Below are positions 1 to 5,074 of a stretch of 8,613 nt of DNA, piece after piece. Made by a program: the position numbers and the translations under genes. Every line of letters starts with the position of its first letter. Position 1 is the stretch's first letter. The DNA comes from Bryobacterales bacterium (GTDB lineage: Bacteria; Acidobacteriota; Terriglobia; Bryobacterales; Bryobacteraceae): positions 1 to 8,613 of the forward strand of contig PKZC01000411.1 of assembly GCA_003132905.1 (NCBI GenBank). Direction: 5' to 3'. The notes under the pieces are model-generated. The model was not told the DNA's origin. It was given only the letters and a program-made list of their open reading frames with translations, and ran no database searches.

Positions 1-96
1 GCAGGAGGCAGGAGGCAGGCTGCAGAAAGCAGGCGGCAGGAGGCAGAAAACTGGGGCTTCGGTTGTGCTGCAGCCTGCCGCCTGCAGCCTGTTTTT
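1..96. repeat. GGCAGGA-type short repeats forming an imperfect inverted repeat
   Basis: The left edge carries tandem-like copies of GGCAGGA (1-20 and 33-45). Further right is their complement, rich in CCTGC. Bases 16-25 (CAGGCTGCAG) are the exact reverse complement of 82-91, and 33-40 (GCGGCAGG) of 74-81. Together they allow an 18-bp stem with a 7-nt bulge and a loop of about 33 nt. On the plus strand the stem is followed directly by TTTTT (92-96), as in an intrinsic terminator for a gene lying left of the window. On the minus strand no T-run follows, so it is not an obvious fliM terminator. The fliM stop codon (TAA, 95-97) abuts the T-run. It could instead be a dispersed intergenic repeat of the host genome; the copy may continue past the left edge. 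Confidence 0.6.
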
Positions 97-1057
97 ACAC
101 CACTTTGTGTGCTTCTTCGATCTCGAAGGCGCGCTTCCGGCCGGCAGTTACGATGCCGCCCCGGAACTTGACCTTGCCGTTGATGGATAAGTCCAGCGGC
201 CGCTCCACTGGATAATCAAACGTGAGGACGTCTTCTTCCTTGAGATCCATGAGGTCCTCCACCCGCATGGTGGGGCCGGTCAGACGGCCGTCGACAAACA
301 TCTTGGCGGGGCGAATCAGCCGCACAATCCGAGCCTGCTCCTTTTCGGTCGACTCGCTTTTGCGCACCGACCATTGCTGGTCGAACTTGTGGCGCAGCAT
401 CTTGACGACGATGGACGGGATGCCGATATTCATCATCCCAGTGTTGTCGCCAATGCGAACTTCCATGCTGACCGCTACTACGGCTTCATTGGGCGCCAAA
501 ATTCGCAAGAGTTGCGGTTCGGTTTCATGGGCTTCGATGGTAAATTCCATGGGCGTAACGGCGTGCCAGGCAGTCTTCAAGTCATGTAAGGTGATGCGGA
601 ACAATCCATCCAATACGCTCTGTTCAATCTCAGTGATTTCTCGAGAGAGTTTGAGTACGGACCTCGCGCCTCCGCCGAGCAGCATCTCGATAATGGGAAA
701 GACCAGGCCCGGATTGATCTCCAGCACGGCGTTGCCTTCGTACGGCTTCATCCCGAGTGAAACCAGACAGCTCGGCGACGGCAGGCATTGCGAGAATTCC
801 ATGAAGGAGAGTTGTTCCACCGAAACGAGGTTCACCACTACATAGGCACGTAGATATGCTGAGAGGCTGGAAGCTAAGCTGCGCGCGAAATTCTCGTGCA
901 GCATGTGGATGGCGCGCAGCTGATCTTTGGCTATGCGATCGGGACGCCGGAAGTCGTACGGTTCGGCACGAAGGGCGGGATCTTCCTCAACAGGCGCATC
1001 GCGGAGATTGCGAAATACATCATCGATCTCCTCCTGTGAAAGAACGCGATCTACCAT
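95..1057 (-). CDS. fliM: Flagellar motor switch protein FliM
   Basis: This 320-aa protein has the usual length for FliM (about 320-335 aa). FliM forms the C-ring of the flagellar motor with FliG and FliN, and binds phosphorylated CheY to reverse rotation. Residues 6-15 (LSQEEIDDVF) match the N-terminal CheY-binding peptide. Residues about 35-235 are the CheC-like middle domain, with a GGG at 128-130 where the family has its GGXG FliG-contact motif; here it reads GGGA, so the last glycine is replaced. Residues about 245-313 form the SpoA domain that pairs with FliN. The ATG at 1057 gives the expected N-terminus, but no Shine-Dalgarno sequence is visible before it. The gene is divergent from mtaB across 95 bp. 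Any partner such as fliN would lie beyond the left edge. The family assignment is secure. Confidence 0.95.
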   Translation of the reverse strand: MVDRVLSQEEIDDVFRNLRDAPVEEDPALRAEPYDFRRPDRIAKDQLRAIHMLHENFARSLASSLSAYLRAYVVVNLVSVEQLSFMEFSQCLPSPSCLVSLGMKPYEGNAVLEINPGLVFPIIEMLLGGGARSVLKLSREITEIEQSVLDGLFRITLHDLKTAWHAVTPMEFTIEAHETEPQLLRILAPNEAVVAVSMEVRIGDNTGMMNIGIPSIVVKMLRHKFDQQWSVRKSESTEKEQARIVRLIRPAKMFVDGRLTGPTMRVEDLMDLKEEDVLTFDYPVERPLDLSINGKVKFRGGIVTAGRKRAFEIEEAHKVV

Positions 1058-1152
1058 GTGTGGGTTCCCATGTGTCCATCGGCGTGGTTCGAAGTTTCTT
1101 TACATGGGTGAGGTGAAAAGTGGATGTGAGAGACGGCTGGTAAAATCAGGGA
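1058..1152. promoter_or_regulatory. Divergent intergenic region between fliM and mtaB
   Basis: These 95 bp must hold the promoters of both divergent genes. On the plus side TAAAAT (1141-1146) is a 5/6 match to the -10 consensus, just before mtaB. On the minus side only weak candidates are seen, such as TGTAAA within the T/A-rich stretch near 1095-1105. The octamer CCATGTGT occurs twice, 14 bp apart (1054-1061 and 1068-1075), with the first copy spanning the fliM start codon. Neither gene has a proper Shine-Dalgarno site here. Confidence 0.4.
1141..1146 (+). promoter_or_regulatory. -10-like hexamer directly upstream of mtaB
   Basis: TAAAAT matches TATAAT at five of six positions and ends 6 nt before the GTG start. 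Transcription would then begin at or next to the start codon, giving a leaderless or nearly leaderless mRNA. No good -35 hexamer was recognised, so this is a prediction from position and sequence only. The TAA inside the hexamer is also an in-frame stop for mtaB, which excludes any upstream start. Confidence 0.4.
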
Positions 1153-2439
1153 GTGCCGAGCTTTCATGTGCAGAACTACGGTTGCCGGGCGTCGCAAGCC
1201 GACGGCGCGGCTATCGAATCGGCTTTGCTCCGTGAGGGCTTCAATTCCGTTGCCACCTCGCCGGACGCTCAGCTGGTGGTGTTAAATACCTGCACGGTCA
1301 CGTCTTTGGCCGATGAAGACGTCCGCAACTCTATCCATCGTGTGCATCGAGAGAACCCAGCCGCGCGCATCCTGGTGACGGGTTGCTACGCACAACGCGC
1401 GCCCGAGGAACTGGCCGTATTACCGGGGGTGTACTGGGTGGTAGGCAATTCGCATAAGGCGCAAATTCCGGAAATTGTCGCGGAAGGATCGGTAGCGTAC
1501 CACGGCCAGATTCACGTCGGCGATATTTCTTCGCAGCGCGATTTCCTGAGGGCGTCTGTGGAAGATGCGGCCGGAGATCGCACGCGTCCGAACCTGAAGA
1601 TCCAGGATGGCTGTAATAACCGCTGCTCATTCTGCATTATTCCTTTTGTGCGCGGACCGAGCCGCAGCGCTCCGGCCGATCACGTTGTGGCGCAGGTGCA
1701 GGATCTCGCAGCGCACTATCGCGAAGTGGTGCTGAGCGGCATCAATCTCGGCCGCTGGGGACGGGAGCCCGGCAGTTCATTGCGCCTGGCCGATCTGATC
1801 CGACGTCTTTTAAACGAGACGCCGATTGCGCGTTTACGTCTCAGTTCGGTGGAACCGATGGATTGGAGCGACGATCTGCTAGATCTGGTGGCTTCGTCCG
1901 GACGCATTGCCAAGCATGTACATGCGCCCTTGCAGTCGGGGAGCGATCGCGTGCTGCGCCGCATGCATCGCAAGTACCGGCCGCGGCACTATGAGGATAG
2001 GATTTTGAAAGCCCGAGCTAGCATGCCGGACGCGGCCATCGGGGCCGATGTCATGACAGGCTTTCCCGGCGAGAGCGACGCCGAATTCGAAGAAAGCCGC
2101 GCGTTTATCCAGAGCCTGCCGTTTACCTACCTGCACGTGTTCACTTATTCCGAACGGCCGGGAACTCCGGCGGCGGCGAGCGAGCAGGTGCCCATGGAAT
2201 TGCGGCGCGAACGCAATCGAATGCTGCGCGAGCTAGCGGCGGCGAAGAATCTGGAATTTCGCCGGCGGATGCTGGGGCGCACGTTGCCGGTGGTCACCTT
2301 GAGCGATGGCGCGCTCTCGGATAATTTCCTCAAAGTGGAACTGGCCACGCCGCGCGACAGGAATCAATTGATGGATGTGAAGATCGGATCAGTCACCGCT
2401 AACGGCTTGCGTGAGGCCGGCGGATTCACTGTGCTCTAG
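1153..2439 (+). CDS. mtaB: MtaB-type tRNA (N6-L-threonylcarbamoyladenosine(37)-C2)-methylthiotransferase, radical SAM
   Basis: The 428-aa protein belongs to the MiaB/MtaB/RimO methylthiotransferases, which use two [4Fe-4S] clusters and SAM to add a methylthio group. MtaB acts on t6A37 of tRNAs. Cys11, Cys47 and Cys78 lie in the N-terminal UPF0004 domain and would bind the auxiliary cluster. Cys154, Cys158 and Cys161 form the radical-SAM CxxxCxxC motif (DGCNNRCSFCIIP). Typical later motifs are PLQSGSDRVLRRMHRKY (259-275) and GADVMTGFPGES (297-308). Residues about 372-428 would be the TRAM RNA-binding domain. An in-frame stop at 1141 leaves GTG 1153 as the first possible start; GTG 1168 would cut the first beta strand before Cys11. 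The usual GCKxN after the first cysteine reads GCRAS here. The overall pattern fits MtaB better than MiaB or RimO, but the substrate is inferred. The 3' end overlaps the opposing desaturase gene. Confidence 0.87.
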   Translation: MPSFHVQNYGCRASQADGAAIESALLREGFNSVATSPDAQLVVLNTCTVTSLADEDVRNSIHRVHRENPAARILVTGCYAQRAPEELAVLPGVYWVVGNSHKAQIPEIVAEGSVAYHGQIHVGDISSQRDFLRASVEDAAGDRTRPNLKIQDGCNNRCSFCIIPFVRGPSRSAPADHVVAQVQDLAAHYREVVLSGINLGRWGREPGSSLRLADLIRRLLNETPIARLRLSSVEPMDWSDDLLDLVASSGRIAKHVHAPLQSGSDRVLRRMHRKYRPRHYEDRILKARASMPDAAIGADVMTGFPGESDAEFEESRAFIQSLPFTYLHVFTYSERPGTPAAASEQVPMELRRERNRMLRELAAAKNLEFRRRMLGRTLPVVTLSDGALSDNFLKVELATPRDRNQLMDVKIGSVTANGLREAGGFTVL

Positions 2440-3252
2440 TTCGTTCGATGACTGAGGGCTCGGTCGAAAAGGCTGTGAGAGCATAAACAGAAGGCCCGCG
2501 CTAGCGGGGTTTTGAGACCCTTCCAGGCCGAATCGCATATCTTCGAAGCCCGCGGCCGGGCGTTCCAGGTAGGTGCCGAACATACGATCCCACCACGGAA
2601 AGACTTCGCCCAGGTTGGCGTTCTGTTCGCGCATCTCTTCGGAGTGGTGGACACGATGCATCCGAGGAGTGACGACAATCATCCCAACCAGCCGCTCCAT
2701 CCAAACGGGCAGGTTCGCATTGGCGTGTGAAAAAAACGCCTGCAGGATAGCGACGAATTCCATCGCCAGAACTGCTGACGGAGGAGGAGCAAGAACGGCG
2801 ATGGCCAAGCAAAAAACGGCTTGTGCCGCAATCGCTTCCAGAGGGTGATTCCGAAGCCCCGTGGATAAATCGACGTCGGGATCGGAATGGTGCACCTGAT
2901 GCACTCTCCAGAGCAGCGGAACCGAATGGAAGGCGCGATGCAGTCCGTAACGCAGAAGATCGAGCAGAACAAATCCCAAAAGCCAGCGAATGGCGAGAGG
3001 AAGCCACGGCTTATTGAACAGGCCCAATTTGCTGTTCGCAACCGCGACGGCCAGCGCCACGGCACTGGCGCGATAGACCAACACGGAAGCCCCGGCGGCG
3101 ATCGCCACCAGCAGGGCGTGATTCCGCCAGCGGCGTGTCAACTGTTCTGAGACCGTTCTCCAGGGCCGCCACACCTCCCACAGAGCGACAGCGACAAGTC
3201 CGGCCGAGAAGAGAATCCAGTACAAGTTGGCTTGGATGCCGGTCCAGGACAC
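2389..3252 (-). CDS. Sterol desaturase / fatty acid hydroxylase superfamily membrane protein
   Basis: This 287-aa integral membrane protein has the diiron histidine clusters of the fatty acid hydroxylase superfamily: HRAFH at 105-109, HQVHH at 118-122, single histidines at 136 and 176, and HRVHH at 199-203. Members use O2 to hydroxylate or desaturate lipids; the substrate here is unknown. Hydrophobic segments lie near residues 9-26, 47-72, 88-103 and 142-172. The later motif NLGEVFPWWDRMFGTY (213-228) is typical of the family. The last 25 residues or so are polar and poorly conserved in appearance. GTG 3252 is the only sensible start, because an in-frame stop lies at 3280-3282 with no start codon between. 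It has no Shine-Dalgarno site and starts 20 nt after the 51-aa ORF, so coupled translation from one mRNA is likely. Its last 51 bp lie antisense to the end of mtaB. Confidence 0.88.
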   Translation of the reverse strand: MSWTGIQANLYWILFSAGLVAVALWEVWRPWRTVSEQLTRRWRNHALLVAIAAGASVLVYRASAVALAVAVANSKLGLFNKPWLPLAIRWLLGFVLLDLLRYGLHRAFHSVPLLWRVHQVHHSDPDVDLSTGLRNHPLEAIAAQAVFCLAIAVLAPPPSAVLAMEFVAILQAFFSHANANLPVWMERLVGMIVVTPRMHRVHHSEEMREQNANLGEVFPWWDRMFGTYLERPAAGFEDMRFGLEGSQNPASAGLLFMLSQPFRPSPQSSNELEHSESAGLTQAVSGD

Positions 3253-3272
3253 TGGGGTTGAGAGACGGCCGG

Positions 3273-3428
3273 TTACTTCTTAATTTTTCTCGCGATCAGC
3301 ACAATTGCACCGACGCTAACCGCCGTCAGTATCCCGAGCTTCGGTTCCGGCGTAACCACCAGACCGGCGAACGCGGGGACGGAAACCACGGCGAGAATGC
3401 CTGCCAGCATGAATAATGAACGGCCCAT
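3273..3428 (-). CDS. 51-aa PEP-CTERM-like mini-protein (signal peptide plus sorting tail)
   Basis: ATG 3428 opens a 51-codon ORF ending at TAA 3273-3275. Residues 1-21 look like a signal peptide: a short basic n-region (MGRS), a hydrophobic core (5-17) and a cleavage site PAFA|G. After five residues comes TPEP (26-29). Then follow a hydrophobic span (about 31-46) and a basic end, RKIKK (47-51). This PEP motif, membrane helix and basic tail order is that of PEP-CTERM exosortase sorting signals, but almost no protein remains between the two signals. A strong Shine-Dalgarno site lies 7 nt upstream and a plausible promoter lies further upstream, so the ORF looks expressed. It probably shares an mRNA with the desaturase gene. 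No exosortase is in the window. It could be a remnant of a longer surface protein or a small membrane peptide; coding status is well supported, function is not. Confidence 0.7.
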   Translation of the reverse strand: MGRSLFMLAGILAVVSVPAFAGLVVTPEPKLGILTAVSVGAIVLIARKIKK

Positions 3429-3435
3429 TCGAGAT

Positions 3436-3441
3436 CTCCTT
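3436..3441 (-). promoter_or_regulatory. Strong ribosome binding site of the 51-aa ORF
   Basis: On the minus strand AAAAAGGAG runs into the spacer before ATG 3428. The core AAGGAG (3436-3441) lies 7 nt from the start codon. It is the only near-consensus Shine-Dalgarno site I see before any gene here, and it fixes the start of this small ORF. Confidence 0.75.
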
Positions 3442-3455
3442 TTTACGACCGTGTA

Positions 3456-3484
3456 ATCCTACTCACAGGTCTATGAGGTAGGAT
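3456..3484. promoter_or_regulatory. Inverted repeat overlapping the -10 / start region of the 51-aa ORF
   Basis: ATCCTA-CTCA (3456-3465) pairs with TGAG (3474-3477) and TAGGAT (3479-3484) around an 8-nt centre, giving a 10-bp stem with one bulged base. It overlaps the predicted -10 hexamer and transcription start of the mini-protein promoter. It could therefore be an operator, or a hairpin partly within the 5' leader. No T-run follows, so it is not a terminator for the GNAT gene. Confidence 0.4.
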
Positions 3485-3509
3485 AAGCGTCGAACTGGCG
3501 GAGGGTCAA
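3480..3509 (-). promoter_or_regulatory. Predicted sigma70-type promoter for the 51-aa ORF and desaturase
   Basis: Reading the minus strand, TTGACC (3504-3509; 5/6 to the -35 consensus) is followed after 18 bp by TATCCT (3480-3485; 4/6 to the -10 consensus). Transcription would start near 3473, leaving a leader of about 45 nt that contains the strong Shine-Dalgarno site. This separates the pair from the upstream GNAT gene. Prediction from sequence only. Confidence 0.45.
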
Positions 3510-3540
3510 GACCAGGACCATTAAAAAAGTACTGCCAGTC

Positions 3541-4083
3541 CTATTTGTGTGATAGCTGTTTCCAAAAAATTGTCGTGTCGCAGAAGCGGCCGTCCGGATA
3601 GAGCGCGTAATTGGGAATGACACCGGCCTTCGTCCAACCCAGGCGCTGATACAATCTCTCGGCATCCCCGCCGGTGACCGTGTCGAGCACGAGCAGAGTC
3701 TTGTTGCAGCCCCGCGCGCATTCTTCGGCGCTTCGCATCAGGAGAGTGGCCACACCCTGTCCGCGCGCGGATCGCAAAACCAGGAGCTTCGCAATGTCGG
3801 CGCGATGCGGTTGGTTGGGCGGTAGAGCGGTCACTATCTGAACAGTTCCGACCAACTGCGATCCATCGAAAGCGGCCAAAAGGATACGGCCGCCCGTCTC
3901 GACTTCAGCCAGAATTTTCTCGAAAAACTTCTCGCCGGCGGATTTCGGGAACGGCGCCATGAAACTGACCGACGCCCCGCCCTCGACGCAATCCACCAAC
4001 ACGTCGGCGAGCGCACCCAAGTTTTCGCGGCCTTCGGAAGCGCTCAATCGCCGGACGCGGAATCCGTGTTCATCGGTGTTCAT
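3541..4083 (-). CDS. GNAT family N-acetyltransferase
   Basis: The 180-aa protein shows the GNAT fold pattern. Beta4 and the acetyl-CoA pyrophosphate loop are at about 96-117, with RSARGQGVA (104-112) matching the RxxGxG/A motif. AERLYQRLGW (141-150) is the motif B region. VEGGASVSFMAPF (33-45) near the N-terminus is typical of a GNAT subgroup found beside varied genes. Such enzymes transfer an acetyl group from acetyl-CoA to an amine; the substrate cannot be read from sequence. The first seven residues (MNTDEHG) are encoded by an intergenic palindromic repeat, so ATG 4083 may be a borrowed start; a TTG at residue 13 is the only nearby alternative. No Shine-Dalgarno site is seen. It lies 47 nt downstream of recR on the same strand, so read-through from the dnaX cluster is possible. 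Confidence 0.85.
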   Translation of the reverse strand: MNTDEHGFRVRRLSASEGRENLGALADVLVDCVEGGASVSFMAPFPKSAGEKFFEKILAEVETGGRILLAAFDGSQLVGTVQIVTALPPNQPHRADIAKLLVLRSARGQGVATLLMRSAEECARGCNKTLLVLDTVTGGDAERLYQRLGWTKAGVIPNYALYPDGRFCDTTIFWKQLSHK

Positions 4084-4130
4084 CTGTGGCCAATTATTAG
4101 CCGCAGATTAACACGGATAAACGCCGATAA
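4062..4130. repeat. Dispersed-type palindromic element (GTGTTCATC family)
   Basis: The left arm 4062-4090 and the reverse complement of the right arm (4100-4130) match at about 23 of 29 positions. They are separated by a 9-nt AT-rich centre (4091-4099). The left arm contains two GTGTTCATC units 10 bp apart (4066-4074 and 4076-4084). Palindromes of this type recur between genes in many environmental bacterial genomes and often create spurious NTDEH-like peptides. That is recalled from general knowledge, not searched. Here the element fills the recR-GNAT gap and extends into the GNAT reading frame. Confidence 0.65.
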
Positions 4131-4730
4131 CTACATCTCCCGGCGGTTCTCGAGCGACTTGCCCATCGTGACTTCGTCGGCAAACTCGAGATCGCTTCCC
4201 ACCGGGATCCCCATCGCGATGCGCGTCACTTTGACGCCGAGCGGCTTCATTAGCCGCGATAAATAGACCGCCGTCGCTTCGCCTTCCACTGTGGGATTGG
4301 TAGCGACAATCAGTTCCTTCACTTCGCCCGATGGGATTCGCTCGAGCAGACTCGCGATGCGCAACTGTTCCGGTCCAATGCCGCGCAATGGGGAAATGGA
4401 GCCGTGCAGCACATGATAGAGGCCGCTAAACTGGCGCGTGGTCTCGATGGGCAGCACATTATGCGGCTCCTCCACCACGCAGATCACGGATGGATCGCGA
4501 CGCGGATCGCGGCAGTAATTGCATAGCTCGCCGTCGCTGATGTTGTTGCAGACGGCGCAAATTCCAAGCTTGTCTTTGACATCAAACAGCGCTTGCGCCA
4601 GGCGTTCGGCGGCTTCCCTGTCATTGCGCAGGACATGAAAAGCGAGCCTTTGCGCGGATTTCTGTCCAATGCCAGGCAGGCGTTTGAATTCCTGAATCAG
4701 ACGGGCGAGCGGTTCTGCGAAGTCCGGCAT
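4131..4730 (-). CDS. recR: Recombination protein RecR
   Basis: The 199-aa product has the normal RecR length and full domain order. A helix-hairpin-helix region lies at about 10-35 ([16 protein letters not shown]). A four-cysteine zinc finger uses Cys58, Cys61, Cys70 and Cys73. The Toprim domain (about 81-176) includes VVEEPHNV (85-92) and [10 protein letters not shown] (145-154). The C-terminal segment ends in [16 protein letters not shown]. RecR forms a ring that clamps DNA and works with RecO and/or RecF to load RecA at single-strand gaps. ATG 4728-4730 gives the canonical N-terminus. There is no clear Shine-Dalgarno site, and the gene starts 27 nt after ybaB, consistent with co-transcription in the dnaX-ybaB-recR order known from many bacteria. 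Its TAG stop borders the palindromic repeat. Confidence 0.96.
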   Translation of the reverse strand: MPDFAEPLARLIQEFKRLPGIGQKSAQRLAFHVLRNDREAAERLAQALFDVKDKLGICAVCNNISDGELCNYCRDPRRDPSVICVVEEPHNVLPIETTRQFSGLYHVLHGSISPLRGIGPEQLRIASLLERIPSGEVKELIVATNPTVEGEATAVYLSRLMKPLGVKVTRIAMGIPVGSDLEFADEVTMGKSLENRREM

Positions 4731-4757
4731 CGAGGCGATTGGCTGGAAAATTCCGGC

Positions 4758-5066
4758 CTAGAACATTCCCGGCGGGAGGCCCATGCCGCCCAGCAGCCCG
4801 CTCATCTTTTCCTGCGACGCTTCGTCCACCTTCTTAGCCGCCTCGTTAAATGCCGCCATCACCATATCCTGCAGCATCTCGACGTCGCCGGCCACTTCGG
4901 GATCGATCTTGACCGCCGTCACATTTTTCTTACCATCCATGTGCACCGTCACCATGCCGCCGCCGGCCGAAGCGTCCACGCGGATGAGCGCGATCTCCTC
5001 CTGCATCTTCTGCTGCATCTTCTGGGCCTGCTGCATCATGGCCTGCATGTTTCCTGGAAGTTTCAT
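4758..5066 (-). CDS. ybaB: YbaB/EbfC family nucleoid-associated DNA-binding protein
   Basis: The 102-aa protein matches the YbaB/EbfC family, small dimeric tweezers-like proteins that bind DNA and help organise the nucleoid. A methionine- and glutamine-rich N-terminal helix (7-27) leads into the strands around GGGMVTVHMDGKKNVTAVKI (35-54). This is followed by the conserved helix MLQDMVMAAFNEAAKKV (64-80) and a flexible GLLGGMGLPPGMF tail. Methionine is very frequent (14 of 102). The gene starts 8 nt after the dnaX stop. The sequence around that stop (TAAGGC) offers only a weak AAGG ribosome site, so translation is probably coupled to dnaX. Its position between dnaX and recR strongly supports the call. 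Confidence 0.95.
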   Translation of the reverse strand: MKLPGNMQAMMQQAQKMQQKMQEEIALIRVDASAGGGMVTVHMDGKKNVTAVKIDPEVAGDVEMLQDMVMAAFNEAAKKVDEASQEKMSGLLGGMGLPPGMF

Positions 5067-5074
5067 AAATTGCC

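Noticed and set aside
1..45. CRISPR-like array in the left-edge repeats
   Set aside because: The repeat units are 7-10 bp, touch each other and have no spacers of regular length.
222..845. 207-codon plus-strand frame opposite fliM
   Set aside because: It is fully antisense to a secure FliM gene. Its product is Ser/Arg-rich low-complexity sequence with no recognisable motif, typical of a shadow frame in GC-rich DNA.
2501..3007. 168-codon minus-strand frame overlapping the desaturase
   Set aside because: It is out of frame with the histidine-box protein and its composition is Ser/Arg-rich with no domain pattern.
3505..3540. Intrinsic terminator after the GNAT gene
   Set aside because: A T6 run is present on the minus strand, but the preceding bases form only a 3-bp stem, too weak for a terminator call.
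4741..4758. Hairpin between ybaB and recR
   Set aside because: GGCTGGA and TCCGGCC pair with a wobble on the plus strand only. On the transcribed minus strand one pair becomes C-A, and no T-run follows.
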